Shown here: positions 39,791 through 48,999 of the stretch, one piece after another
Layout of the letters: each line of letters starts with the position of its first letter
Numbering within the stretch: position 1 is the stretch's first letter
Assembly (NCBI GenBank): GCA_963768185.1
Contig: CAVYGS010000001.1
Location: forward strand, 62,001-126,000
Length of the DNA stretch: 64,000 nt
DNA from: Palsa-461 sp963768185
GTDB lineage: Bacteria; Actinomycetota; Acidimicrobiia; Acidimicrobiales; RAAP-2
Reading direction: 5' to 3'
Notes under the pieces: model-generated
What the model was told of the DNA's origin: nothing
The model's database searches: none
What the model saw: only the letters and a program-made list of their open reading frames with translations
Position numbers and translations under genes: made by a program

Positions 39791-41829
39791 CTACGGTTTG
39801 ACGTCGTAGTGGTCGTGGGAGACCCGGAACCGCCCGCGCCCTCCGGTGATCGCCCGCAGGTCGACCGCGTAGCGCGACAGCTCGGCCGTTGGCACCAGCG
39901 CAGTGATCGTCTGCAGCCCGTCCGCCGAATCGGTGCCCTGGACTCGGCCGCGGCTTGGAGTGCAGGTCGCCGAGCACGTCACCTTGCGCCTCGGTCGGCA
40001 CGGTCACCGACAGCTGCGAGATTGGCTCGAGCACCACCGCTCCTGCCTTCTCGAGCGCCGTGCGGAAGGCGAGGGCGCCGGCCATCTTGAAGCTCATCTC
40101 GGAAGAGTCGACCGAGTGGTACTTGCCGTCGTCGCAGGTGACCGCGACGTCGACCACCGGGAAGCCGAACTGGCCACCCTGCTCCATCGCCTCCAGGACG
40201 CCCTTCTCCACCGCCGGGATGTACTGGCGGGGGATCGCGCCGCCGACCACCTCGTCGCGGAACTGGAACCCCTCGCCCCGGGTCAGCGGCTCGAGCCGCA
40301 GGTGCACGACCCCGAACTGGCCGTGCCCACCGGTCTGTTTCTTGTAGCGGCCCTCGGCGTCGGCGGCCTGGGTGACGGTCTCGCGGTAGGGGACGATCAC
40401 GTCCTCGCGCTCGACGTGGACCCCGAATTTGCGGTTCAGGCGCTCGAGGGTGATGGAGAGGTGCACCTCGCCAGCGGTGCCGAGGACGGTCTGGTGGGTC
40501 TCGTCGACGCGGGTGACCGTGATCGAGGGGTCCTCCTCGGCCAGTCGCTGCAACGAGGTCATGAGCTTGTCCTCGTCGGCGCGCGAGCTCGGCTTGACCG
40601 CCGCCTGCAGGGCGGGGGGGTCGGGCTCGGGCATGGGCACGGTGACCGGAGAGCCCTTCGGGGCGAGCGTGTCGCCGGTCTTGGTCCCGGTCAGCCGGGG
40701 CACCGCCACGAAGTCGCCCGCCACCGCCTCGGACATGGGCGTGGTCGCGTGCCCGCGGAGCAGCTCCGAGACGTGGAGCCGCTCTTCGGAGCGCGTCCGG
40801 GTGTTGACCAGCACGGTGTCGGGGCGGATGGTGCCCGAGACCACCTTGCAAAGCGAGATGCGGCCGGCGTGCTGATCGGAGAGCGTCTTGCACACCGCGA
40901 GCAACGGCGGGCCGTCGGGGTCGACAGAGGACGTCGCTCATCGTGTCGCCGGCCAGCACGTCGACGGGATAGCGGTGGTCGGCGGCAGGCGCGAGCTCGA
41001 CGAGCACGTTGGCCAGGCGGTCGATCCCAACGCCCGAGATCGCCGACGCGCAGAGCACCGGGAAGACGCTTGCGTCAGCGATGCCCACCGCGAGCGCCTT
41101 TTGCAGCTCGGATCGCTCGATCGTCTCGCCCTCGAAGTAGCGGGTCATGAGGTCGTCGTCGGCGACCACGATCCCTTCCACCAGCTGCTCGTGGACCTCG
41201 TGCTCGTGGTTGACGAGTTCGTCGGGGATGGGACCGAGGGTGCCCTTGACCGGCGGCGTCCCCGAGGTGTCGTAGAGGGTCGCGGTGTCGTCGAGCAGGT
41301 CGATCACCCCGCGGAAGCTCGGACTCGGAGCCGATCGGGAGCTCGACCGGCGCCACGCCGGCGCCGAACGCGGCCCGGATCTCGGACAGCACCCGCTCGA
41401 AGTCGGCCCGCTCGCGGTCGAGCTTGGTGATCGACGATCATGCGGGGGATCCCAGGGCCGCGGCGGCTCGCCAGGCGTCCTCGGTCTGGCCCTGCACCCC
41501 GTCGCTCGCGCTCACCACCACGATGGCGAGGTCGGTCACCGCCAACGCGATGGCGAGCTCGGCCGAGAAGTCGGCGTACCCGGGGACGTCGAACAGGTTG
41601 ATCTTGATCCCGTCGAGCTCGAAGGGGGCGATGGCGAGAGAGACCGAGAGCTGGCGCTGGGTCTCCTCGGGCTCGAAGTCGCAGACCGTCGTGCCCTTCT
41701 CGACCGATCCGAGCCGGGGGATGGTCCCGGTCGCCGCCAGCAGCGCCTCGGCCAGCGCGGTCTTGCCGGCGCCGTGGTGACCGACCAGGGCACACGTTGC
41801 GGATCGACGACGGCGACAGGCTTCGCCAC
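39791..41829 (-). pseudogene. Elongation factor G-like GTPase with several frameshifts
   Basis: Reads as an EF-G2/FusA-like translational GTPase of about 680 codons but in pieces. The G1 loop VGHHGAGKTALAEALL, DVPGYADF (G3), TKLDRERADF (G4), the domain II region SGTIRPDTVLVN, and domain IV/V with GGHGQFGVVHLRLEPL and SADGLQTITALVP are spread over all three minus frames. Breaks occur near 41795, 41455, 41425, 41325, 40930 and 39960, mostly one-base changes. GTG with GGAGG is the likely start. It differs from canonical EF-G in the G domain (GHHGAGKT), typical of the second, non-essential paralog. So many breaks suggest a real pseudogene or a locally poor sequence. Confidence 0.8.
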
Positions 41830-41999
41830 GGCGCCACCTCCCCTGGATCTCTCGTGTCCGAGCCCCCCGGACGCCGCGTCGAGGCGCCCCGGGCAGGTTG
41901 TTGTCGCCCAGGAGCATAGGGTCGCTCCGCCCGATCGTGCCTGCCGGCGCGGCTGCTCTCGGGGGGTCGCCGCGGGCCGGTGGTAGCCTGGGAGCGAGC

Positions 42000-42832
42000 A
42001 TGTTCGATGGTCGCTGGCGCGAGGCGGTCGACCGGCGCACGGGCCCGTCGGGGCGGCGTTGCATCGACACGGGGTCACGGCGGATGTGCTGACCGCGACC
42101 GGTCTGGTCTCCGCCGTGGCGACCGCGGTGGTGGTGGCCACCGGGCATCTGATCATCGCCATCTTCCTTCTGACCCTGACCGGGTTGCACGACCTGCTCG
42201 ACGGCCCGGTGGCCAAGGCCGCCGGGACCTCCTCGCTCCGTGGGGCGTTCTTCGACTCGGTCGTCGACCGCGTGGCCGACGCCGTGCTGATGGGCGGCGT
42301 GAGCTGGTACCTGGTCTCGCATCACCGAGGCCACCTGGTCCTCCTGCCGCTGGCCGTCTCGGGCGTGACCTCGCTCGTCTCCTACCAGCGGGCCAAGGCC
42401 GAGGCGCTCGGCATCGGCGGCGCGACGGGCGGGCTCATGGAGCGGGCCGAGCGGATGATCCTCCTCGGGCGTCGGGTTCCTCAGCCCGGCATGCTGGTGC
42501 CCGTGCTCTGGGTGCTCCTCGGGCTGACCAGCGCGACCGCGGTGGGCCGCTTCGTCCGGGTCTGGCGGGCGGCGGAGGGTCCCAGCCCGGGTGGTCGCCG
42601 AGCGCGCTCGGCCGGTCGCGCTGGAGCGAGGGACGGGTCGACTCCCGCTGGCGGGCCTGGCGCGAGGCGCGGGCAACGGGCGAGCGGGCGAGCCGCAGGC
42701 GCGTCGCCCGCCGGTCGCTGGCGGACGCGGCGGCGGGAGGCACCGCTCGCCAGCCGCAGTGGGCGCCTCCGGCGGGCCGGCAACCGGCGGGTCCGGGTGG
42801 GCCGCTCGTCGTCGGGCGACCCGCTCAGCTGA
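42000..42832 (+). pseudogene. pgsA: Phosphatidylinositol-phosphate synthase-like CDP-alcohol transferase, frameshifted
   Basis: CDP-alcohol phosphatidyltransferase expected to make phosphatidylinositol phosphate from CDP-diacylglycerol and inositol phosphate, the base of phosphatidylinositol mannosides. The family motif is visible as DLLDGPVAKAAGTSSLRGAFFDSVVD with the conserved Asp residues, followed by several transmembrane helices. The start MFDGRWREAVDRRTGP and the body (VGAALHRHGVTADVL) are in different frames because one base is missing near 42047. A second shift near 42590 is possible, since SRWRAWREARATGERASRRR in the other frame looks like the natural basic C-terminus. TAGCCT lies ten bases before the ATG. 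It heads the PIM gene set. Confidence 0.75.
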
Positions 42833-42858
42833 GCTGGCCCGGGCCACCGGCACCCGAC

Positions 42859-43801
42859 ATGGCCTCACCTCTGGGGCACCGGGCCCGCAAGCGGGCCGCG
42901 TTCTTCATCTACACCGGGCTCGCCTTCTGCCTGCGCAACCTCCCCGAACCCGCAGCACGCGCCGCGGCCGCCGGGGTGGCGCTCACGATGAGCCGGGGCC
43001 GGGGGATGACCGTGCGGATGCGCACCGAGCACCTCCGCCGAGTGCTGCGCGACTCCATGGGTGCCGAGCCCGACGAGCGCCTGGTCGCGCAGATGACCCG
43101 ACAGGCCTATCTCGCCTACGCGCGCTACTGGGTCGAGGGCGCCCGGCTGCCCGAGCTCACCCAGCAGTTCGTGGACGACCGCTTCTGGGCCGAGGGCAAG
43201 GAGATCCTCGACAAGGGGATGGCCCAGGGCGCGGGCGTGGTGATGGCGCTGCCGCACATCGGGAGCTGGGAGTGGGGGGGCGCGTGGCTGGACCACATCG
43301 GTTATCCGATGACCTCGGTCGCCGAGGTGCTCGAGCCCGAGGAGCTTTTCGAGTGGTTCATCGATCAGCGCGCCGCGATGGGGCTCCGGATCATCCCGCT
43401 CGATCACGACGCCAGCGGCGTCTTGGTCAAGACGCTGCGCGCCGGTGGCCTGGTCGGCCTGTTGTGTGACCGCGACCTGATCGGCAACGGCATCGAGGTC
43501 GAGTTCTTCGGGGAGAAGACGACCTTCCCGGCGGGGCCGGCGACGCTGGCCCTGCGGACCGGGGCCATGCTCATCGTGACCGCCGTGTACAGCGGGCCCG
43601 GTCCGAACCACCAAGCGGTGATCCGCGGCGCCCATCGACACCTCGCGGACGGGCTCGTTCCGGGAAGATGTGTCTCGGATCACCCAGGCGATCGCCTGCG
43701 AGTTCGAGGACTACATCCGTCGCTCACCCGAACAGTGGCACATGTTCCAACCGAACTGGCCGAGCGACTTCGAGGCCGAAGCGGCGCGACGGTCGAAGTG
43801 A
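42859..43801 (+). pseudogene. patA: Phosphatidylinositol mannoside acyltransferase (PatA-like), frameshifted
   Basis: LpxL/HtrB-type acyltransferase that acylates the mannose of PIM at the inner face of the membrane. It has an N-terminal membrane helix, the catalytic HIGSWE (His and Glu of the HX4D/E motif) in VVMALPHIGSWEWGGAW, and GGLVGLLCDRDLIGNGIEVEFFGEKTTFPAGPA. The C-terminus (RTGSFREDVSRIT, EQWHMFQPNWPSDF) is in a second frame owing to one extra base near 43632, where IRGPIDTSRTG is expected. About 314 residues in total, normal for the family. It lies between pgsA and pimA, the standard order. Confidence 0.85.
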
Positions 43802-43811
43802 AGAACTGACC

Positions 43812-44924
43812 ATGCGGGTCGCCATGGTCTCGCCCTACGACCTGTCGGTCCCCGGGGGGGTCCAGGGGCAGGTGCGGGGGCTGGCCGGGGCGCTGCGGGC
43901 GCTCGGCCACGAGGTGCTCGTCATCGCGCCCGGACCACCGGTGGCGGGCGACGGTCAGATCACGGTCGGCCGGGCCGTGGGGGTGCGGGCCAACGGCTCG
44001 GTCGCGCCGGTCTCGGTGTCCCCCTTCGCCGCGTTCCGAGCGGGGCGCGCCACGAGGAGCGCCGACCTCGACGTCGTGCATCTCCACGAGCCGCTCGCCC
44101 CGATCATCAACTACGGGTGCCTGGTCGCGTCGCGAGCACCGGTCGTCGGCACGTTCCACCGCAACGGGGCCAGCCCGCTCTACCGGCTGCTGCGTCCGGC
44201 GGTCCGGTCCCTCACCGCTCGGCTGGCGGCGCGCTGCGCGGTCTCGGTGGCCGCTCGGGACAACGTGGCCCCCTATGCACGCGGGGAGTTCGAGATCGTG
44301 TTCAACGGCGTCGACCTCGACCCCTACGAGCGGGCCACGCCGAGCCCGCGGCGTCAACCGACGGTCCTCTTCGTCGGCCGGCACGAGCCGCGCAAGGGTC
44401 TCGGGGTGCTCCTCGACGCGTTTGAGCGGAGCGACCGGGAGGCCGAGCTGTGGGTGATCGGCGAGGGCCCGGAGACCGAGGAGCTGCGCCGCCGCCACCC
44501 CCCGTCAGACTCGCTGCTTTGGCTCGGGCCGGTCGACGATGCCGAGAAGGCGGCGCGGATGGCCGGCGCACAGGTGGTGGTCGCGCCCTCGCTCGCCGGC
44601 GAGTCCTTCGGCGTCGTCCTCCTCGAGGCGATGGCGGCCCGCTGCTCGGTCGTCGCGTCCGACATCGAGGGCTACCGGGACGCGGCGGGCGGCATCGCGA
44701 AGCTCGTGCCTCCAGGCGACCCGGTGGCGCTCGCCGCCGCGCTCGCTGCCGCGCTCGACGACGCGGTCGCCGGCTCCGGGCGCTCCTCGCCCGCCGCGCT
44801 CGACGAGGGGCGGGCCCAGGCCGAGCGGTGGTCGATGCCCCGGCTCGCCGAGCGCTACGTGGCCATCTACGAGCGGGTGCTGACGGCGCTCCGGGGGGCC
44901 GAGGGAGCGTCCAGGGTTCGGTAG
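43812..44924 (+). CDS. pimA: Phosphatidylinositol alpha-mannosyltransferase
   Basis: A 370-residue GT4-family GT-B enzyme that transfers the first mannose from GDP-mannose to phosphatidylinositol. It has the N-terminal MVSPYDLSVPGGVQGQVRGLA, VVHLHEPLAP, the acceptor loop GTFHRNG, FNGVDLDPYE, LFVGRHEPRKGLGVLLDAF and the donor-site SFGVVLLEAMAARCSVVASD. The order after PatA is conserved in actinobacteria. The ATG lies ten bases after the PatA-like stop. Confidence 0.9.
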   Translation: MRVAMVSPYDLSVPGGVQGQVRGLAGALRALGHEVLVIAPGPPVAGDGQITVGRAVGVRANGSVAPVSVSPFAAFRAGRATRSADLDVVHLHEPLAPIINYGCLVASRAPVVGTFHRNGASPLYRLLRPAVRSLTARLAARCAVSVAARDNVAPYARGEFEIVFNGVDLDPYERATPSPRRQPTVLFVGRHEPRKGLGVLLDAFERSDREAELWVIGEGPETEELRRRHPPSDSLLWLGPVDDAEKAARMAGAQVVVAPSLAGESFGVVLLEAMAARCSVVASDIEGYRDAAGGIAKLVPPGDPVALAAALAAALDDAVAGSGRSSPAALDEGRAQAERWSMPRLAERYVAIYERVLTALRGAEGASRVR

Positions 44925-44927
44925 CCT
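44922..44927 (+). promoter_or_regulatory. -10 box upstream of the M48 peptidase gene
   Basis: TAGCCT lies nine bases before the ATG and overlaps the end of pimA; the transcript would have almost no leader. Confidence 0.4.
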
Positions 44928-44936
44928 GAGCGGGCG

Positions 44937-46082
44937 ATGTCCGAGTCCGACCGCCCGAGCCGCGGGGGAAGCTCCCAGGGTGGGGGGTCGCGACCGGGGG
45001 GTGCCCCGCGTCGCCGTCGTCGCGGTGGACATGGGCGCTCGGGCCGGGGTCAGCGCGGACAATCGGGGGCGGCGCAGCAGGGGAGCGGCGCCCAACGGTC
45101 CCAGCCCTCCGGGCGCAATCGCTCGTCGTCGGCCGGCCGGTCGAACGTCCAGTCGTTCGCCGGTGGGGGAGGCTCCAAGCGCTCGCGCGGCGGCTCACGC
45201 GGTGGACGAAACGGCCAACGCGAGGGCTCCAGGACCGCGTCGGCGCCTCCGCGGCTGGCTCCCGCGCCGAGCGTGGCTGTCGCCGAGGTGCCGCTCGTGG
45301 CCGACGCCGAGGTGCGTGCCAACCGCGCCCGCGCCCGTCGGCTTGTCGCGCTCGGGGCGCTCGTGCCCGGGGTGATCGTCGGTGTCGTGGTCGGCATCGC
45401 CGTCTCGTTGATCGCCGGCGCGATCGCGGGTGCTGCGGTCGTCGTGCTGGGGGCGCTCGTGATCGACCGCGGCGCCACGAGGTTCGCACTGCGGGTCCTC
45501 GGGGCCCGCCCGGTCGGTGATGACGAGCTGCCGAGGCTGCAAAACCTCGTCGACGGGCTGTGCCCGACATTCGGCGTGCGGCGACCCACCCTCATGGCGG
45601 TGGACGACGACCTGCCGAACGCCTGCTCGGTCGGCACGCGCGTCGATCGGGGCGTGCTGGTCGTGACCACGGGCCTCGAGCGCTCCCTCGACCTGATCGA
45701 GCTCGAGGGTGTCATCGGCCACGAGCTCTCGCACCTCAAGCGGGGCGACACCGCGGTCTCCTCGGTGGCCGTGACGGTCCTCGCCCCGATCATCTGGTTG
45801 ACCGGGAGCGACGCGGTCCTGCACCGGGCGCTCGGGCGAGGGCGCGAGATGCTCGCCGATCAGGTCGCGGTGCGCGCCGTGCGTTATCCGCCGGGTTTGC
45901 GCGACGCGCTGTCCCGTTCGCTCGACGCGCCGGCGCCCGGACCCGGATCGCTTTTCGCGAGCCGCAAGCTCGCGATGTCGCGCTGGCTGTGGATCGACCC
46001 GACGGTCGGTCGCCGAGAGGGGACCGACCTGGGGGACCTCGATCTCACCCCGGCCCGGGTCGCCGCACTGGCCGAGCTGTAG
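44937..46082 (+). CDS. M48-family membrane metalloprotease with Arg/Gly/Ser-rich N-terminus
   Basis: A 381-residue protein. Residues 1-105 are low-complexity and highly basic (repeated RRRRGG, GRSGRGQRGQ, SRGGRNG). Two transmembrane helices follow at about 140-185, and then a HtpX-like peptidase domain: PTLMAVDDDLPNACSVGT, the zinc motif VIGHELSHLKRGDT and the third ligand region GREMLADQVAV. It is probably a membrane-bound zinc protease for quality control with its active site in the cytoplasm. The disordered basic tail could bind nucleic acid, ribosomes or anionic lipid; that is speculation. Confidence 0.85.
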   Translation: MSESDRPSRGGSSQGGGSRPGGAPRRRRRGGHGRSGRGQRGQSGAAQQGSGAQRSQPSGRNRSSSAGRSNVQSFAGGGGSKRSRGGSRGGRNGQREGSRTASAPPRLAPAPSVAVAEVPLVADAEVRANRARARRLVALGALVPGVIVGVVVGIAVSLIAGAIAGAAVVVLGALVIDRGATRFALRVLGARPVGDDELPRLQNLVDGLCPTFGVRRPTLMAVDDDLPNACSVGTRVDRGVLVVTTGLERSLDLIELEGVIGHELSHLKRGDTAVSSVAVTVLAPIIWLTGSDAVLHRALGRGREMLADQVAVRAVRYPPGLRDALSRSLDAPAPGPGSLFASRKLAMSRWLWIDPTVGRREGTDLGDLDLTPARVAALAEL

Positions 46083-46157
46083 CCGGCGCGGCGGGCGATC
46101 ACATCACTCGCACCGTCGCCTCACAGTTTGCTCACAATCCGCCGGTACACCTGTGTG

Positions 46158-47375
46158 ATGACCCGGACCGCAACACGCTGCGTGATCGGGGCCGTGCTTG
46201 CGATGACGGCGGCGCTCGGGATCGCACCGGCCGGTGCCGCGACCCTCAACGTCTCGACGCAGCCGCCCGGGCCGGTTCCCGCCGAGTACCAGTCGCTCTA
46301 CGACACCGTGGCGGCCGAGGTGCACGCCTTCACCAGCAGCGCCCCAGCGGCGCCTGCGGCGTCTCCCACCGTGCTCGGGACCGAGCTGTTCGCGGCCAAC
46401 GGCAACATCGGCCCGTCGCTCCTGTCGCCTCGTGCGATCACCGGCGTCGAGGAGGAGCTCGACGCCCTGCAAGCGCTCGGGGTCGGCGGGGTGACCGTCG
46501 ACGTGTCGTTCCCCCTCCTGCTCCCGAGCACGCCGAACAGCGCCGGCTACCTCACCTTCTACGAGCGGGTGGCCCGACAGATCCGCGCCCGCCACATGGT
46601 CTTCTCGGTTGAGGAGAACCCGGTCTACTCGGGCACGCCCCTCACGACGCTGTCGATCAGCTACGCGGGGCTGACGCTGTCGCGCTACGCCGCGGAGCAG
46701 CGCACGCAGGCCCAGCTGATCATCGACGACCTGAAGCCCGACTACCTCTCGGTCCTCACCGAACCCGACACCTTCGCCGACACGCTCCACCTGCCGCTCG
46801 ACACCGCCTCGACAGCAGTGACCGTCGTGCGTGACGAGCTCGCTGGCCTCCGGCGCGGCCACACATTGGTCGGAGCGGGAAGCGGGACTTGGAGCACGCC
46901 GGCAATCGACCGCGCCCTGCTCGCCCAGACGTCGATCGACTACCTCGATGTCCACGTGTACCCGATCGGACCGGCCGACGTCGCCAACCTGCAGGCGGTC
47001 GTCGCCGCCGCCAAGGACGTCGGCAGGCCTCTGGTCATGGACGAGACGTGGCTCAACAAGCCCGAGCCGGGCGCGGCGCTCGGGCCGGCGGGCGCCCCTC
47101 AGTCCTTGAAGGTCAAGAGCTACAGCTTCTGGGAGCCGCTGGACGAGACCTGGGTCAGTGCGATGGCCGACTACGTGCGCGCCCAGGGCTTCGCGTACGT
47201 GTCGTTCTTCGACGGCGCCCGCGCCTTCTTCGGCTACCTCACCTGGTCACCGGCGCTTGACGCGGCGAGCTACCAGAGCTTCTCCAGCCAGTACAACCAG
47301 CTGGTCGGCGAGAACATGCGCTCCCTCACGATCTCGGGCTCCGGCGAAGCGTTGCGCGAGGCGCTGGCGGGTTGA
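46158..47375 (+). CDS. Secreted glycoside-hydrolase-like TIM-barrel protein
   Basis: A 405-residue protein with an N-terminal signal peptide (MTRTATRCVIGAVLAMTAALGIAPAGAA, probable cleavage after AGAA). The mature part looks like a clan GH-A (beta/alpha)8 barrel. DALQALGVGGVTVDVSFPLLL is an early strand, DYLSVLTEPDTF carries a possible acid/base Glu, DYLDVHVYPIG follows, and PLVMDETWLNKPE carries a possible nucleophile Glu. No transmembrane anchor is seen. The substrate is unknown. The ATG is preceded by a weak promoter-like TACACC and no clear ribosome binding site. Confidence 0.65.
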   Translation: MTRTATRCVIGAVLAMTAALGIAPAGAATLNVSTQPPGPVPAEYQSLYDTVAAEVHAFTSSAPAAPAASPTVLGTELFAANGNIGPSLLSPRAITGVEEELDALQALGVGGVTVDVSFPLLLPSTPNSAGYLTFYERVARQIRARHMVFSVEENPVYSGTPLTTLSISYAGLTLSRYAAEQRTQAQLIIDDLKPDYLSVLTEPDTFADTLHLPLDTASTAVTVVRDELAGLRRGHTLVGAGSGTWSTPAIDRALLAQTSIDYLDVHVYPIGPADVANLQAVVAAAKDVGRPLVMDETWLNKPEPGAALGPAGAPQSLKVKSYSFWEPLDETWVSAMADYVRAQGFAYVSFFDGARAFFGYLTWSPALDAASYQSFSSQYNQLVGENMRSLTISGSGEALREALAG

Positions 47376-47382
47376 GACCGCG

Positions 47383-47751
47383 TTAGTGCACCTCGTCCCG
47401 GTGCACGAAGTCCGGTGAGAAGGCCGGCATGCACACCGAGACGTAGTGGGCGCCCCCCTCGGTCGGTGTCGAGTAGCGGACCCACTCGCCACCGGGCGCG
47501 TGCAGTGCCTGGCCACTTCTGACGACCAGGTTCCCGGACTCCGTTTCGACGGTGAGTTCGCCCGCCAGCACCACGGTGTACTCGTCGAACTCGGGGCGCT
47601 GGCCCGGTTCAGACCACCCGGCCGGGCTCTCCATGACCGCAACCGAGACGGTTTCGGTCTCGGTCGACACCCGGCCCACGAACTCGGCGATCGACTTTGG
47701 TGGCGATCCGGGGGAGGGGACGACGAAGGGTGCCTCGATCAGCCGTGCCAT
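47383..47751 (-). CDS. Cupin-domain protein
   Basis: A 122-residue single-cupin protein. It contains PEFDEYTVVLAGELTVET (cupin motif 1, partly degenerate: Glu present, His residues replaced) and a second motif ending LHAPGGEWVRYSTP. It may bind a small ligand or metal; the activity is unknown. It has a strong ribosome binding site (GAGGAGG, 8 bases before the ATG). It converges with the secreted hydrolase gene, separated by seven bases. Confidence 0.8.
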   Translation of the reverse strand: MARLIEAPFVVPSPGSPPKSIAEFVGRVSTETETVSVAVMESPAGWSEPGQRPEFDEYTVVLAGELTVETESGNLVVRSGQALHAPGGEWVRYSTPTEGGAHYVSVCMPAFSPDFVHRDEVH

Positions 47752-47973
47752 TGGGCTCCTCCTCTTTCTCTGTTCTCTCTGTTTTCTTGGCGGCGTTTCC
47801 CTTTGCTGCGACGCCGGGTCCGGCCCACAGCCTGCGCTCGGCGCCCCGGGGCTGGCCGATGGGCGAGCGTCGGCGAGTGCACGCCGACTCTGTCGTCTGG
47901 GTGACAGACACCGTCGGGTCATGGGCGCACACTGGAGTCACGAACCGCAATCCACGCCCACAAGGAGGGTTCC

Positions 47974-48171
47974 ATGCACCCCTACCTGCTGCAAGAGCTC
48001 GGCAACTCGCACCGCCAGGACCTGCTGCGGTCCGCCGAGACGTGGCGCCACGCGCACCCGGCCGGCCGTCGGCCCCGCCGCTCGGTGCGTTGGTGGGGCA
48101 CCCTGCGGACCCGTCGTCAGACCGAGGCGCCCGAACTGCGCCCGGCTCCGGTCGACGTCCTCCCGGCGTGA
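47974..48171 (+). CDS. Small basic protein (65 residues) of unknown function
   Basis: MHPYLLQELGNSHRQDLLRS starts a short protein with an amphipathic N-terminal helix and a strongly basic middle (GRRPRRSVRWWGTLRTRRQ). AAGGAGG lies 6 bases before the ATG, good evidence for translation. Small proteins beginning MHPYLL are common in actinobacteria from memory, with no known function. The 222 bases upstream, shared with the divergent cupin gene, hold the promoters of both. Confidence 0.6.
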   Translation: MHPYLLQELGNSHRQDLLRSAETWRHAHPAGRRPRRSVRWWGTLRTRRQTEAPELRPAPVDVLPA

Positions 48172-48253
48172 GTGACCGCCCCGCCCGCCGCCCGCCCCAC
48201 TGGCGAACACGCCGTCGGAGCGGCGGGATGGCCCTCCCGAGGCACAATGAGCT

Positions 48254-48907
48254 GTGGACTGGGAGTTGCTGGCGGCCCTCACCGAGGATGAGCGCCGCAA
48301 CCTGCTCAGCCAGACCGTCCGACGCCGCTTCCGCCGGGGCGAGGTGGTCTTCCACGATCAGGACCCCGGCGACACGCTGCACCTCATCGTCAAGGGCCAC
48401 GTCGCCGTCCGGCGCTCGACCCCGCTCGGCGACGAGGCCACCCTGGTCATCTTGGGTCCGGGGGACTACTTCGGAGAGCTCGTGTTGATCTCGGCTGACG
48501 TGCGACGCAACGCCACGGTGATCGCCCTCGAAGCCACCGAGACGCTGACCATCGGGCGCGACGGCCTCAACGAGCTGCGGAGCCGGCACCAGGCCATCGA
48601 TCGCTTCCTGCTCGACGCCCTCACCCACGAGGTGCGCCGGCTCGACACTCTGCTCTCCGAGGCGCTCTACGTGCCGGTGGACAAGCGGGTGCTCCGACGC
48701 CTGCTCGAGGTGGCGACGAAGTACGGGGGACAGGCCAACGGCACGGTGATCCCGCTGACCCAGGAGGACTTGGCGGGATTGGCCGGGACGTCCCGACCGA
48801 GCGCCAACAAGGTCCTCCGGGCCGCCGAGGAGGCGGGGCTCCTGCGGGTCGGCCGGGCCCAGATCGAGATCCTCGACCTCGAAGGGCTCGGGCGTCGCGC
48901 TCGTTGA
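48254..48907 (+). CDS. CRP/FNR-family transcription regulator
   Basis: A 217-residue regulator. The N-terminal cyclic-nucleotide-binding domain has RRGEVVFHDQDPGDTLHLIVKGHVAV and GPGDYFGELVLISADVRRNATVIAL. A long dimer helix follows, then a C-terminal winged helix (LTQEDLAGLAGTSRPSANKVLRAAEEAGLLRVGR). There is no Cys cluster of the FNR type. The effector is unknown, with cAMP possible. The start is a GTG, with CACAAT a few bases upstream as a candidate -10. Targets may include the neighbouring genes. Confidence 0.9.
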   Translation: MDWELLAALTEDERRNLLSQTVRRRFRRGEVVFHDQDPGDTLHLIVKGHVAVRRSTPLGDEATLVILGPGDYFGELVLISADVRRNATVIALEATETLTIGRDGLNELRSRHQAIDRFLLDALTHEVRRLDTLLSEALYVPVDKRVLRRLLEVATKYGGQANGTVIPLTQEDLAGLAGTSRPSANKVLRAAEEAGLLRVGRAQIEILDLEGLGRRAR

Positions 48908-48986
48908 GCCGTGTTCTGGCGGGGCGCGCCACGCCGCACCGCCGGTCGTCAAGGTGTCCCAGGCCAGTGGTCTGACGGTGCGCCGG

Positions 48987-48992
48987 TAGGAT
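48987..48992 (+). promoter_or_regulatory. -10 box, pdxS (leaderless)
   Basis: TAGGAT lies seven bases before the ATG at 49000. Confidence 0.5.
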
Positions 48993-48999
48993 TTGTTCC

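Noticed and set aside
41980..43809. Continuous frame joining the PgsA-like C-terminus and the PatA-like protein
   Set aside because: High GC gives few stops. PatA has a clear own ATG (42859), and the PgsA-like body lies in a different frame.
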